From positions 2,314,001-2,378,000 of the forward strand of contig NZ_CP162139.1 of assembly GCF_040833985.1 (NCBI RefSeq): a stretch of 64,000 nt of DNA, given 5' to 3'. The translations under genes and the position numbers were made by a program. Position 1 is the first letter of the stretch; every line of letters starts with the position of its first letter. The notes beneath the pieces are model-generated. The model did no database searches, was not told the DNA's origin, and saw only the letters and a program-made list of their open reading frames with translations. Positions 1-9,155 of the stretch are shown here, one piece after another. Origin of the DNA: Leptospira sp. WS4.C2. Its GTDB lineage: Bacteria; Spirochaetota; Leptospiria; Leptospirales; Leptospiraceae.

Positions 1-62
1 TACTCTTTACAATAATCTAAAGAAATTTAGCTGAAATAACTTATTTTAAAAAGTTCCCGCAG
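1..62. other. 3' tail of a cassette that begins outside the window
   Basis: AT-rich sequence with no readable gene. It ends in TCCCGCAG just before the first attC core, so it is the 3' arm of a cassette whose start and gene lie upstream of the window. Confidence 0.6.
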
Positions 63-231
63 CGCATAACAGCAACTAACCGCTTCGCTTCGGCACTTGC
101 GGCCTCGCTCGGTCTGCGACACATAGGCTTCTGGCACTCCCCTTGCCTACGCAAGTGTCGTGACCAGTCCCTAACGTCCCGTTCCGGGACTCAGGGCCAG
201 CCTACGTCGGTTAGTCTAGTTCGTTAATTGC
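63..231 (+). repeat. attC site 1
   Basis: Outer core CGCATAAC at 63-70; the right core is the variant GTTAATTGC (223-231), belonging to the gene-less cassette that follows. Inner arms AACTAACCG and CGGTTAGT pair. Much richer in GC than its flanks. Confidence 0.9.
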
Positions 232-536
232 AATTGGTAGATTCTATTCAAAAAAACCAGCGCGCAATTTTTCTTAAAAAGTCAGAGTCCAACTTTGCTT
301 AAATCAATAATAGATCTTTATATCGGTTTTATTACTTTGTTAAAGATTCGAGCGCTTTAAAGAAAAGAATAAGAATTAAGAGGTTTATTTCTCTCCATTT
401 CCTATTATTTTTTGCTCACGGTTTGCATGATTCAAAAACGATTATCGGGCTTTAAAGACCAAGAATAAGAAAGAAAATTTGCGCGCTGAGATTTCGCACA
501 CTTCGTATATTTCTCAAACACAATAGGAAACCAACT
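232..536. repeat. gene-less cassette, copy 1 of 3
   Basis: About 305 bp between two attC sites with no plausible open reading frame on either strand. It recurs nearly base for base at 47188-47492 and, more diverged, at 57966-58270. Near its ends it carries opposed motifs, GCGCGCAATTTTT and AAAATTTGCGCGC, and inside it two imperfect direct repeats built on GCTTTAAAGA...AAGAATAAGAA (about 353-380 and 449-471). Its ends close on each other as GTTAATTGCAATTGG and CCAACTGCAATTAAC. It could carry a small RNA, a promoter or a protein-binding array; nothing in the sequence decides between these. Confidence 0.8.
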
Positions 537-706
537 GCAATTAACTACCGCTAACCACTTCGCTTCGGGACTTCCGCCCTCGCTCGGCCTTCGGCACATA
601 GGCTTTTGTCACTCCTCTTGCTTTCGCAAGCCTCGTGCCAATCCCTAACGCCTCCGCTCGGAGGCTCAGGGTCAGCCTACGTCGGTTAGCTAGTTACGTT
701 ATGCGC
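537..706 (+). repeat. attC site 2 (gene-less-cassette type)
   Basis: Left core GCAATTAAC at 537-545, right core GTTATGCGC ending at 706. Inner arms CTAACC and GGTTAG pair. The right-hand side reads TAGTTACGTTATGCG rather than the usual TAGTTCGTTATGCG. This site travels with the gene-less cassette (compare sites 40 and 51). Confidence 0.88.
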
Positions 707-716
707 CATCATTTAA

Positions 717-1556
717 ATGAAAGAACTAATTAATAAACTTTTATCAGAAAGTTATGATTTAAATCAAAAAATCGATATTGCAATCAATAATATCTCTATG
801 AATCGACTAGGAAATATCAAAAGAGAATTAAACAAAGAACAAGAAAAAAATATCGATTTAATGAAAAGTTTAAACTATAGGAAAGCTAGTATAAATTTTC
901 ATATTACGAAAATAATCGAAACCACAAATGAAATAATTGAACATACGAATCACGAATTTCAAAATAGAAGAATTGTAAATTATCAGGATATAAATTCCGC
1001 ACCGAACTACCTACTATTCCTATTGGATGATTTCATTTTTAACTTACTCTCTTTCTATGACTATCTAGCAAAATTAGTTTACCTAACCTATTTTAAGAGA
1101 ATAAAAAGGATCGATTGGAATTGGCTGATCATCAAAGCAAAAAAAATCAGATCAAGGAATAATTCAAATTTTTACACCAAATACCGAATTAGAAATGAAG
1201 ATATAAATTCATTGATTGAAGAGAATTATCAATTTATTCGAAAAATTTCAGATATCAGAAGTGATTTACTACACAATCGATCTTATGAATCAAATTTAAC
1301 TCAGAATTTTAATTGGACACCCGAATCGACCCACGTGGAAACGGTAATCAAATTTCCTTCTGAATATTCTCTGAAAATAAAAATATTCCAAGAATTTCTA
1401 AATGAGCAAAATATCACTGAGGCAGACATTGCGATTGGATCCTCCTGGATATATCACAGATTTTCAAAATCAATTTCTATTATTTTAAATATAGCTATTG
1501 AAAGAGTAAGCTTAGAAAATAAAGATATTCTCAAATTGAAACTGAAATTCCCATAA
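717..1556 (+). CDS. HEPN-like protein, possible RNase
   Basis: 279 aa, soluble, mostly helical in composition and rich in Asn, Ile and Lys. The C-terminal part contains RSDLLH (R181 to H186), which fits the R-x4-H motif of HEPN ribonucleases, preceded by a long helix-rich region (about residues 95-180). It is the only gene of its cassette. The ATG lies 11 bp after attC site 2, so a ribosome-binding site would have to lie in the attC itself, and a later Met is possible. A family search would be needed to confirm HEPN; other helical proteins also show R-x4-H by chance. Confidence 0.55.
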   Translation: MKELINKLLSESYDLNQKIDIAINNISMNRLGNIKRELNKEQEKNIDLMKSLNYRKASINFHITKIIETTNEIIEHTNHEFQNRRIVNYQDINSAPNYLLFLLDDFIFNLLSFYDYLAKLVYLTYFKRIKRIDWNWLIIKAKKIRSRNNSNFYTKYRIRNEDINSLIEENYQFIRKISDIRSDLLHNRSYESNLTQNFNWTPESTHVETVIKFPSEYSLKIKIFQEFLNEQNITEADIAIGSSWIYHRFSKSISIILNIAIERVSLENKDILKLKLKFP

Positions 1557-1566
1557 CAAATGACGG

Positions 1567-1728
1567 CGCATAACAGCGAGGAAACGCTGCGCTTCGGCAC
1601 AAGGCCTCGCTTGGGCTACGCCACATTCCTCTCCGTCACGCTTCTCGCTACGCAAGAAGACGCGCCGACGCTAACGCCTCTGCGAGGCTCAGCTACGAGG
1701 AACGTCGTCTCCCCTAGTTCGTTATACG
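1567..1728 (+). repeat. attC site 3
   Basis: Cores CGCATAAC (1567-1574) and GTTATACG (1721-1728); inner arms GGAAACG and CGTCTCC. Closes the cassette that starts GTTATGCGCCATCATTT (its end reads AAATGACGGCGCATAAC). Confidence 0.9.
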
Positions 1729-1744
1729 AAAGTGCTTAAAAATA

Positions 1745-2554
1745 ATGACTAAACTAGAAAAATTCTTAATCTTCATAGGAATTACGGGCATACTAATAGT
1801 AATTATTCCCATATTTCTATATATTATTTTCTTCGGACTTAATATAAGTCATGATCACCGACTTTGGGCAGAATCTGGTGATTTTTTTGGCGGAATATTA
1901 AATCCTATCTTAGCATTTCTTAGTTTTATCGCTTTATTACTTACTATAAATATTCAAATAAAAGAACATAGAGCATCAATTCACGAACTTGAAGAAACAA
2001 AAAGAATTCATTCGGAACAATCTGTCATTTTCTCAAATCAAAATATAGAAATCATTAAGGATAAGTTTGAAAAAAGATTCTTTCAATTGATGGAAATACA
2101 TAGTCGATCAGAAGAGAAATTATTTTATAAAGGTTATGCAGGTACTCTCGCTTTTCCAATCATTGAGCAAGATATAACAAGAATAATCGAAGAAAATTGG
2201 ATTAAACAAAACAAAGAATTTATTCAAAAAATTCAGGACTATTTTGACGGCAATAGTGAAATTTTTGATCCATTTTTCCGTTCGCTCATGTTTACAGTCG
2301 ATTTTGTCCTAAACTTAAAAAATAAAAATATTTTTAACCAGGATGAACTTGATTTCTATTTTTCAACAATCAGATCTCAACTTACAAAATCTAAAATGAA
2401 TGTCATATTCTTTGCAGCAACAGTATTCCCTCATCCGGAATTTTCTAGAGAAAAATTAAAAAAATCGAAACTAGTTTTGAATATCTCTCATGTAAACTAT
2501 ATTCAAGAACTAACGACGAGATTCCCTGAATTAGTTAGTCAATTCTATTTATAA
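1745..2554 (+). CDS. putAbiC-like putative phage abortive infection membrane protein
   Basis: 269 aa. Two N-terminal membrane helices (about residues 8-32 and 48-70) flank GDFFGGILNPILAFLSFIAL, the hallmark of the putative abortive-infection family putAbiC. A coiled-coil-like stretch (about 72-105) and a soluble C-terminal domain follow, with an F-E-K-R-F-F-Q-L segment typical of that family. Abi proteins of this type are thought to sense infection at the membrane and stop growth (family knowledge). It is the sole gene of its cassette; its start lies 17 bp after attC site 3 without a clear ribosome-binding site. I am fairly confident of the family from the N-terminal motif, but not of function. 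Confidence 0.7.
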   Translation: MTKLEKFLIFIGITGILIVIIPIFLYIIFFGLNISHDHRLWAESGDFFGGILNPILAFLSFIALLLTINIQIKEHRASIHELEETKRIHSEQSVIFSNQNIEIIKDKFEKRFFQLMEIHSRSEEKLFYKGYAGTLAFPIIEQDITRIIEENWIKQNKEFIQKIQDYFDGNSEIFDPFFRSLMFTVDFVLNLKNKNIFNQDELDFYFSTIRSQLTKSKMNVIFFAATVFPHPEFSREKLKKSKLVLNISHVNYIQELTTRFPELVSQFYL

Positions 2555-2564
2555 TAAGCACCTT

Positions 2565-2730
2565 CGTATAACAGCAACTAACCGCTTCGCTTCGGGACGA
2601 GCCCTCGCTTGGGCTGCGCCACATAGGCTTCTGGCACTCCCCTTGCATCCGCAAGTGTCGTGGCCAGTCCCTAACGTCCCGTTCCGGGACTCAGGGCCAG
2701 CCTACGTCGGTTAGTCTAGTTCGTTATACG
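2565..2730 (+). repeat. attC site 4
   Basis: Cores CGTATAAC (2565-2572) and GTTATACG (2723-2730); inner arms AACTAACCG/CGGTTAGT. Cassette closure is long: start TTATACGAAAGTGCTTA against end TAAGCACCTTCGTATAA, with one mismatch. Confidence 0.92.
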
Positions 2731-2875
2731 CAAATTGCAAAACTTTGAAATTTTAATTCTAAAAGAAAAATCAAAATATACATTTTTTAAAACGAATATT
2801 TATTAGTTTATATATAAAATAATAACCCTAGGCAATATTAAACCTAAAATCTATAGATATTAAATAAAATAAAGA

Positions 2876-3406
2876 ATGAATTATCGAAATTTTCTATTAA
2901 TATTTTTAGCATTACATAGTTTATCTTGTAGTATCCCTACATTTGTAGCAATTTCCAATTATACAGATGAAAAAATTGAAATACATTTTTATTTAAAAAA
3001 TAATTTCAACGAATTCTTTCTAAATGAGAAAGATTCAACAGTAGATATGGAATTTCAAACCGAAGAAGAATATGAAAAATTTAAAATAAAAGATTTCATT
3101 AAAAAATGGAAAAGCGTGCCCGCACGGAATATTCTTAAAAAGCATTATTCTGATAATAGCAAACTGCTTACAGAAGACGAAATTAAATATGATTTTAAAA
3201 ATAATAAAATTGTTTTGATCGTTGAGGCATATACAGCAATTATTCTATATGAAGGTCACAATTACATGCATCCCTTACCTGAATATATTTCAAAAATAAC
3301 TTTTGAACACAAGAAAGGATCTATGCATTTTGAAAAAGGCTATATAGATTTCCCTTTTTCTTTTGAAGAAAATTGTAGATGTCTAATTTGGAAAATTTAC
3401 CAATGA
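2876..3406 (+). CDS. putative lipoprotein
   Basis: 176 aa. Begins with a short basic n-region and a hydrophobic stretch ending LHSLSC (Cys18), a loose spirochaete-type lipobox, so the mature protein should be lipid-anchored to the inner or outer membrane. The mature part is acidic and Lys/Asn-rich with no domain I recognise. It is alone in its cassette; the long AT-rich leader (about 145 bp after attC site 4) may hold its promoter. Function unknown. Confidence 0.7.
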   Translation: MNYRNFLLIFLALHSLSCSIPTFVAISNYTDEKIEIHFYLKNNFNEFFLNEKDSTVDMEFQTEEEYEKFKIKDFIKKWKSVPARNILKKHYSDNSKLLTEDEIKYDFKNNKIVLIVEAYTAIILYEGHNYMHPLPEYISKITFEHKKGSMHFEKGYIDFPFSFEENCRCLIWKIYQ

Positions 3407-3427
3407 AACTTTACAAATTGCAATCTG

Positions 3428-3591
3428 CGTATAACAGCGTGGAAACGCTGCGCTTCGGCACGAGGCCTCGCTTGGGCTGCGCCACATTTCCCTTCTGTCA
3501 CTCGTTTGCTTTCGCAAACTCCGTGCCAGTCCCTAACGTCCCGTTCGGGACTCAGGGTCCGGAAACGTCGTCTCCACTAGTTCGTTATGCG
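3428..3591 (+). repeat. attC site 5
   Basis: Cores CGTATAAC (3428-3435) and GTTATGCG (3584-3591); inner arms GTGGAAACG and CGTCTCCAC. The two cores differ because the right one belongs to the next cassette. Confidence 0.92.
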
Positions 3592-3664
3592 CAAGAAATG
3601 CAAATTCATTCAAAAAAAGAAAACATGCAATTAAAAGTTATAGAAGTTTATAAAATAAAAAATG

Positions 3665-3998
3665 TCTAAAATTCCCATTTAACCGAACCTCAGATTATAG
3701 ATTCTCAAATACCCTTAGAATTATTATGAGTTACACTGCAAATAGAAAATTTAGATAAATCAAACTAGCAAGTACAATATAAAGAATATTTATTGGGTTT
3801 AACCGGAGAAAAATTCTATCAAAAGAATTGGAACATTTCCAAAATGAAAAACTAATTGGATCTTTTAGAAATATATTCTTTTTTCAGTTCCCAAATAATA
3901 ATAAAACACTTTCAGCACAATTTGGAGATTTTGATCTATCTCCAATAATGAATGTTCCAGATAGAATAAAAGGAATACGATACAATAATCCAAACTAA
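3665..3998 (+). pseudogene. decayed coding sequence, frameshifted and with internal stops
   Basis: Coding-like sequence is visible in two frames. One frame reads DSQIPLELL, stop, VTLQIENLDKSN, stop, QVQYKEYLLGLTGEKFYQKN. After a frameshift near 3830 the next frame continues as FQNEKLIGSFRNIFFFQF and then NNNKTLSAQFGDFDLSPIM to a TAA at 3996-3998. Two premature stops plus a frameshift indicate a dead gene that was probably the first gene of this cassette. I do not recognise the family. Confidence 0.55.
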
Positions 3999-4055
3999 TT
4001 CAAATTTCAACACTCAAAAACATATAGAAACATTGAAAAATTGCAATCAAATCAA

Positions 4056-4313
4056 ATGAAAAATAAACGTGGCTATATTATAAATCTTCTTTTAATTATT
4101 AATTTCTCTTTCTGTCAAAACGAAAAAGAGCCACTTTTTGGAAAATCAAAAGATGAAAAGAAAAAAGAAAGAGAATGTAATCCTGTTTTAACCTTTTTCA
4201 TTTGTGAATCTTACTGTATTAATACTCCAAATTATATAGAAAATTGCGAGACGGCGAAAGGAAGTTGCTATATTCAGAGAAATAATATTTGCACTGGTAG
4301 CACTGACATGTAA
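4056..4313 (+). CDS. small Cys-rich putative lipoprotein
   Basis: 85 aa from the ATG at 4056; an upstream in-frame ATG at 4041 would put charged residues before the signal sequence and is less likely. A hydrophobic segment ends in NFSFC, a plausible lipobox. The mature part starts with a very lysine- and glutamate-rich stretch and then has six cysteines in its last half, suggesting disulfides in the periplasm or outside the cell. It shares its cassette with the decayed gene upstream. Function unknown. Confidence 0.55.
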   Translation: MKNKRGYIINLLLIINFSFCQNEKEPLFGKSKDEKKKERECNPVLTFFICESYCINTPNYIENCETAKGSCYIQRNNICTGSTDM

Positions 4314-4398
4314 TTGATTTTATCAAATACAAATTAGATTAAATTTAACAGTCGGGAAAAATTAATATTCTTAACTGCATCTAAAAATGCATTTCCAG

Positions 4399-4562
4399 CG
4401 CATAACAGCATGGAAACGCTGCGCTTCGGCACAAGGCCTCGCTTGGGCTACGCCACATTTCCCTTCTGTCACTCGTTTGCATTCGCAAACTCCGTGCCAG
4501 TCCCTAACGTCCCGTTCGGGACTCAGGGTCGGGAAACGTCGTCTCCACTAGTTCGTTATGCG
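4399..4562 (+). repeat. attC site 6
   Basis: Cores CGCATAAC (4399-4406) and GTTATGCG (4555-4562); inner arms ATGGAAACG/CGTCTCCAC. Closes a cassette that starts GTTATGCGCAAGAAATGCA and ends TGCATTTCCAGCGCATAAC. Confidence 0.92.
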
Positions 4563-4584
4563 TAATGCTTTTAACTAATCCAGC

Positions 4585-5271
4585 ATGAAAAATAAAGATT
4601 TTGAAACTTTTCGAAGTAAACGAATTGGGCTCAATAGCGAAATTCTTTTTGATTCCATTGAGGAAAATTGTAAACAAGAAATTTCAGATATATTTAAAAC
4701 TACTTTCCCAAATTTAACAAACTTAATTACATCAGCGAGAATTTTAAATTTAACAAATAGAAACGAAAATTATCGATTATATTCATGGACAAATTATAAC
4801 GATAAAAGTTTCGGTTGGCTAACTAAAATTGAATTTCTTAATTGCAGAAACCACTTATTCATAGAAGAACATGATTTAATTTTAAAAACAATCGGTGGAA
4901 TTATAGAAACCTACAATGATCCAGAACCTTCACTTTCAAATAATCAAAATTTCTTATTTTTAGAATCAGAATGTAAAGTCGGTATTAAAAATTGGGAAGA
5001 ATATTATAAAGAATCAATTATCGATCAAAATATAACTGAAATTGAATACAACAATCTAATCGCATTTACTGAAGAGGCAAACGGTAATCTTACACTCTAT
5101 GATATTAAAAAGAAAAATATACTACTCTTTGCACCAGATCATTGTTTTGAAAATGTAACAAAAATTTTCAACCAACCGGATTATACATTTTATAAATTCA
5201 ATTCCATAAATAGTTTTATTGATTATGTTGAAACTCTGGCATTAGAATGGATTTATAAAATAAAAAAATAA
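4585..5271 (+). CDS. SUKH-like protein, possible immunity protein
   Basis: 228 aa, soluble, acidic. The C-terminal third (LLFAPDHCFENV, then a Phe/Tyr-rich run and SFIDYVETLALEW) resembles SMI1/KNR4 (SUKH) proteins, which often serve as immunity proteins against polymorphic toxins. It is followed by a small membrane protein with which it shares a TAATG junction, so the two are translationally coupled. No toxin gene is present in the cassette. The SUKH assignment rests on pattern memory only; an unrelated fold is possible. Confidence 0.5.
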   Translation: MKNKDFETFRSKRIGLNSEILFDSIEENCKQEISDIFKTTFPNLTNLITSARILNLTNRNENYRLYSWTNYNDKSFGWLTKIEFLNCRNHLFIEEHDLILKTIGGIIETYNDPEPSLSNNQNFLFLESECKVGIKNWEEYYKESIIDQNITEIEYNNLIAFTEEANGNLTLYDIKKKNILLFAPDHCFENVTKIFNQPDYTFYKFNSINSFIDYVETLALEWIYKIKK

Positions 5272-5537
5272 TGAGAAAATTTATTACGGCAATTTACTTA
5301 ATATTTATTCCCATAAATATTTTTACTACATCAATTTCTTTAAGTAATCATCCTCACAATCCATTCCCAATCATCGGGATTATTGTCGCTGCAATTTTCA
5401 GTCTATTGCATCCTCTTTTTATCTTTGGAATGATTCTGAAATTTGAGAATTTATGGGTATGGATTCCTTCACTAGTCTTCTGGATACTCGTTGTTTCAAA
5501 TATTATAGATTATAAATTTAAAAAAGAAATAAAGTGA
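5271..5537 (+). CDS. small multi-pass membrane protein
   Basis: 88 aa with three hydrophobic segments (about residues 5-20, 30-55 and 60-80) and a lysine-rich C-terminus expected to face the cytoplasm. Its ATG overlaps the stop of the preceding gene by one base (TAATG), implying coupled translation and a two-gene cassette. No family recognised. Confidence 0.6.
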   Translation: MRKFITAIYLIFIPINIFTTSISLSNHPHNPFPIIGIIVAAIFSLLHPLFIFGMILKFENLWVWIPSLVFWILVVSNIIDYKFKKEIK

Positions 5538-5593
5538 AATTGAAACTTAAAAACCATTTCTTTTAAAACTAAATTGTTAAAACAAAAGCACTA

Positions 5594-5757
5594 CGCATAA
5601 CAGCATGGAAACGCTGCGCTTCGGCACGAGGCCTCGCTTGGGCTGCGCCACATTTCCCTACTGTCACTCGTTTGCATCCGCAAACTCCGTGCCAGTCCCT
5701 AACGTCCCGTTCGGGACTCAGGGTCGGGAAACGTCGTCTCCACTAATTCGTTAGTCG
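5594..5757 (+). repeat. attC site 7
   Basis: Left core CGCATAAC (5594-5601), right core the rare GTTAGTCG (5750-5757), which is matched only by CGACTAAC at the end of the next cassette. Inner arms ATGGAAACG/CGTCTCCAC. Confidence 0.92.
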
Positions 5758-5777
5758 CAATAAGTGTTAATTTAATT

Positions 5778-6830
5778 ATGAATAAAAATAAATTATTTAA
5801 CTCAGTAGTCGAAAATGCATTAGACTTCTTAAAGAAATCGATTAATGAATTCGAAACTGATCCGAAACATTCTGTAATAAACTTCCATAGCGCGACTGAA
5901 TTATTTTTAAAATCAAGATTGGTCTTAGAACACTGGACTTTAGTGGTTTCGAAAAAACAAGAACCAGACTTTGATAAGTTCAACAACGGAGATTTCCAAT
6001 CAGTTACTATTATTGAGTCTATCGAAAGGCTAAAAAACATTTTAAAATTCACAATAGCAGACGAATTTCGGGAAAGTCTAAATACTCTGACAAAACATAG
6101 AAACAAAATGACACACTTTTTCCATGAAGAGTATGATACAAATAATTTAAAACTAATCAATCAATCTATCGCAAGGGAACAATTAATAGTATGGTATCAT
6201 TTAAATAACTTACTTCAAACATCCTGGAATCAATATTACAAAGATTGGAAAGAGAAATTTGAAGAAATTGATAAGCTACTTAAAAGACAAAGAGAATATC
6301 TAAAAATTATATTTAATAAATTCACAGAAGGAAAAAATAATTTAGAGGTAAAGGGATTAATCTTTTCCAAATGTAACTCGTGTAAATTCAAATCATTTGG
6401 ATATATTTTTAGCATTAATAAAATAATTTCAGGTAACTGTCATGTTTGTGACCTAAGTGAAGAGTTCCTATATATAATATGTGATCAGTGCAATAGTAAA
6501 GTAAAATTCATAAATGAAGGTTTTGGGTCATGTCAGACCTGTTCAAAAATCTATGAACCCGAAAAGATCGCAGAAATTATATACTCTACGAATGAAGAAC
6601 GAGATGATTTTGAATATCAAAACTTACCCGGGAACTGCGGGGATTGTGATGGAAACGAAACAGTAGTAAAGAGTAGTGATGAAACATTCTTTTGTACGTC
6701 ATGCTTTACTGTCTCTGAAGAAATTTTTAGCTGTGATTGGTGCAATAGTTCAACAACAGAGAATCTAGAATCTTCATCAATCTTTGGCTGTTCACAGTGT
6801 AATGCATTCTCTCGTTTTGATTCAATTTGA
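5778..6830 (+). CDS. HEPN-like domain fused to multiple zinc-ribbon motifs
   Basis: 350 aa. The N-terminal half (about residues 1-160) is helical, with an ATELFLKSRL segment and HRNKMTHF (R108 to H113, R-x4-H), as in HEPN or AbiV-like proteins. The C-terminal half carries at least six CxxC pairs: CNSC, CHVC, CDQC, CQTC, CGDC, CTSC, CDWC and CSQC, arranged as successive zinc ribbons. The combination suggests a zinc-ribbon nucleic-acid-binding module directing a HEPN RNase, a plausible defence effector (inference). It is the only gene in its cassette, and both cassette ends carry the rare core GTTAGTCG/CGACTAAC. Confidence 0.62.
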   Translation: MNKNKLFNSVVENALDFLKKSINEFETDPKHSVINFHSATELFLKSRLVLEHWTLVVSKKQEPDFDKFNNGDFQSVTIIESIERLKNILKFTIADEFRESLNTLTKHRNKMTHFFHEEYDTNNLKLINQSIAREQLIVWYHLNNLLQTSWNQYYKDWKEKFEEIDKLLKRQREYLKIIFNKFTEGKNNLEVKGLIFSKCNSCKFKSFGYIFSINKIISGNCHVCDLSEEFLYIICDQCNSKVKFINEGFGSCQTCSKIYEPEKIAEIIYSTNEERDDFEYQNLPGNCGDCDGNETVVKSSDETFFCTSCFTVSEEIFSCDWCNSSTTENLESSSIFGCSQCNAFSRFDSI

Positions 6831-6848
6831 ACGTAAAAACACTTACTG

Positions 6849-7011
6849 CGACTAACAGCGACTTACCGCTACGCTTCGGCACAAGGCCTCGCTCGGGCTA
6901 CGCCAAATTGTCCTCCTGTCACTCGTTTGCATCCGCAAACTACGTGCCAGTCCCTAACGTCCCTTCGGGACTCAGGGTCGGACAACTTCGGTAAGTCTAG
7001 TTCGTTAAGCG
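6849..7011 (+). repeat. attC site 8
   Basis: Left core CGACTAAC (6849-6856), right core GTTAAGCG (7004-7011), which fits the classical GTTRRRY consensus. Inner arms ACTTACCG/CGGTAAGT. Confidence 0.92.
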
Positions 7012-7029
7012 CAAGGTGCAAACAATAAG

Positions 7030-8097
7030 ATGAAAGCATATATTAAATCAGCAAGTGGAAGTATCTATGATTTAGAGGGAAAATGTTTATTTCTTTCGGT
7101 TCAGGATTTTACAGAAAAAATCATTAAAAATGATAATTGTTTTATTTGTTGTTTAGAAAGAAATGAAACTAATTTAGAGCATGTTATTCCAGACTGGATG
7201 TTGAATGAATTCAATCTTACCGAGAAGACAATAACACTTTTTAACAAAACGACAATTAAGTATAATCAATACAAAATCCCTTGTTGCAAAAACTGCAATG
7301 CTTTATTAGGGGATTACTTCGAAAAACCTTTAAGCAAAATATTTAAAAATGGCATTAATGGATTAAAAGAATATATAAAAGAATGTGGTGTAAATAAAAT
7401 ATTTACTTACATGTGCCTATTATTTCTAAAAACACACTTAAAAGACAATTATTTGCGCCTACATAAAGATTTACGAAAACCAGACACAAAAATAGGCGAA
7501 ATCATAGAATGGGAAAATTTTCATCATGTTTTTACAGTTGTAAGATCATTTTTCTCTGGTGCATCTATTGAAAAGCAAGTTATAGGCTCTTTATTGATAT
7601 TTGAGGCAAGCACTTTCGGTAATTTTGAAAAATTTGATTATGCGGATGACATTGAGGGTGAGTCAATAATGTTGCGAATGTATAATTTTGTTATCATCTG
7701 CACATTAAACGATTCTTCAGCAGGCTTACAGCTATTAAAACCTTTATTAAAGAGAATTAATGGAGCTCTATCTCCCATTCAAGCGAGAGAATTATTTTCA
7801 AGAATAAGTTTTTATAATTTAAAATTGAAAAATAGACCTAGGTATAATACTAATTTTAATTTCCTGACTGGTGATAATAGTATAACAGTACAATTGCCAG
7901 AAACAGGTCCCATTCTAAACGATTACACAGACGAAGAATTTGGCGAACATTTATATAAGAGTCTCACAAACTATCATGGGGAAATTATGACTCCAACTGG
8001 AAGAGAATCCTTTGATATAATTAGAAAAGGAAAATTTACATTTATCTTAAATGATGATGGTAATTTTATTTCAAATATTGAAGCACCCAGCGCTTAA
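7030..8097 (+). CDS. HNH endonuclease-like protein
   Basis: 355 aa. Residues 36-100 look like an HNH module: CFIC (C37, C40), then EHVIP (E50-H51) as the catalytic dyad, then CCKNCN around 93-98, giving the paired zinc-binding cysteines seen in defence-associated HNH proteins. The remaining 250 residues are unassigned. The TAA stop (8095-8097) lies inside the left core of attC site 9. Single-gene cassette; a restriction or anti-phage nuclease role is inferred from the domain and setting. Confidence 0.65.
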   Translation: MKAYIKSASGSIYDLEGKCLFLSVQDFTEKIIKNDNCFICCLERNETNLEHVIPDWMLNEFNLTEKTITLFNKTTIKYNQYKIPCCKNCNALLGDYFEKPLSKIFKNGINGLKEYIKECGVNKIFTYMCLLFLKTHLKDNYLRLHKDLRKPDTKIGEIIEWENFHHVFTVVRSFFSGASIEKQVIGSLLIFEASTFGNFEKFDYADDIEGESIMLRMYNFVIICTLNDSSAGLQLLKPLLKRINGALSPIQARELFSRISFYNLKLKNRPRYNTNFNFLTGDNSITVQLPETGPILNDYTDEEFGEHLYKSLTNYHGEIMTPTGRESFDIIRKGKFTFILNDDGNFISNIEAPSA

Positions 8098-8256
8098 CAG
8101 CGACTTACCGCTACGCTTCGGCACAAGGCCTCGCTCGGGCTACGCCAAATTGTCCTCCTGGCATTCGCCTTGCTTACGCAAGCTACATGCCAGTCCCTAA
8201 CGTCCCGTCCCGGGACTCAGGGGCGGACAACTTCGGTAAGTCTAGTTCGTTATACG
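8091..8256 (+). repeat. attC site 9
   Basis: Left core CGCTTAAC (8091-8098), right core GTTATACG (8249-8256); inner arms ACTTACCG/CGGTAAGT. The upstream gene ends within it. Confidence 0.92.
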
Positions 8257-8300
8257 ACATTTTCATAAACTAAAATCAAATTACTAAAAAAAGAGGCAGC

Positions 8301-9155
8301 ATGAAACAAAAACTACTAAAATATTTTAAATTTATTCCGTTGGTATTCCTTACCTTTTCGATCTCTTTCACAATCTATATCATATTTAACGGATATCTAA
8401 TTAAAAATCCTGAAAGCAAACTAGAATCTGCTGAAATCAAATATTTAGAAACATTTATCAAAAACTTAAAATCTAAAAAAATAGATGATATAGCTAAAGT
8501 CCTAAATTCAAACGTAGGGGATAAAAATGCAATTATCAAAGTTTTAAACGAAAAGGAATTCTATGATACCGCAAGTAAAGCAAATCCGAAGATTATACTA
8601 TTTTTAAAAGATGATAAATTTGATCTTGAAAGTATCGGACTACAAGATGGAAAAAATTTACAGTTTCTATTAGAAAACAAAAATGGAGAATCTACATATT
8701 GCACGATCAACATTGGTAAAAATAACAATGGAAAACTTGAAATTGCCGGATTTGAATTCACAAACATTAAACTATCAATCGCTGAAATCATTGCGAAAGA
8801 TAAGTTAAAAATTGAAAATCTAACAATAGGAAATTATTTTATTATTGGTTATATTATCCTTATAATTATCATTTGGGCAATTGCGTACACAAAACTAATT
8901 TCTTCAAAGTATTCTTCAGAAAAAAAATATTACTTTTTGATTTTCTTGTTTGTAGCAGGAATTACTTACGATTGGAATGAATCAGAATTATTAACTCAAT
9001 ATCAATTTATTAGTATGAATTTAAGTCCAATCGCAGTTAAGAAAAATAATTTCCTTGAAAACTGGAAACTTATCATTTCTTTTCCTATCGGTGCAGTTAT
9101 ATTTCTTATAAAAAATATGATGAAATCAGATCTAAGCAATGAAAACGTCGTATAA
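8301..9155 (+). CDS. membrane protein with extracytoplasmic domain
   Basis: 284 aa. One N-terminal membrane helix (about 12-32), a hydrophilic domain of about 140 residues predicted outside the cytoplasm, then three membrane helices (about 177-200, 212-227 and 250-270). The same layout and C-terminal sequence style occur in the protein at 18751-19554, so the two are probably paralogues carried by different cassettes. AAGAGG is suitably spaced upstream of the ATG. The stop codon is formed inside attC site 10 (GTC GTA TAA). Function unknown. Confidence 0.65.
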   Translation: MKQKLLKYFKFIPLVFLTFSISFTIYIIFNGYLIKNPESKLESAEIKYLETFIKNLKSKKIDDIAKVLNSNVGDKNAIIKVLNEKEFYDTASKANPKIILFLKDDKFDLESIGLQDGKNLQFLLENKNGESTYCTINIGKNNNGKLEIAGFEFTNIKLSIAEIIAKDKLKIENLTIGNYFIIGYIILIIIIWAIAYTKLISSKYSSEKKYYFLIFLFVAGITYDWNESELLTQYQFISMNLSPIAVKKNNFLENWKLIISFPIGAVIFLIKNMMKSDLSNENVV

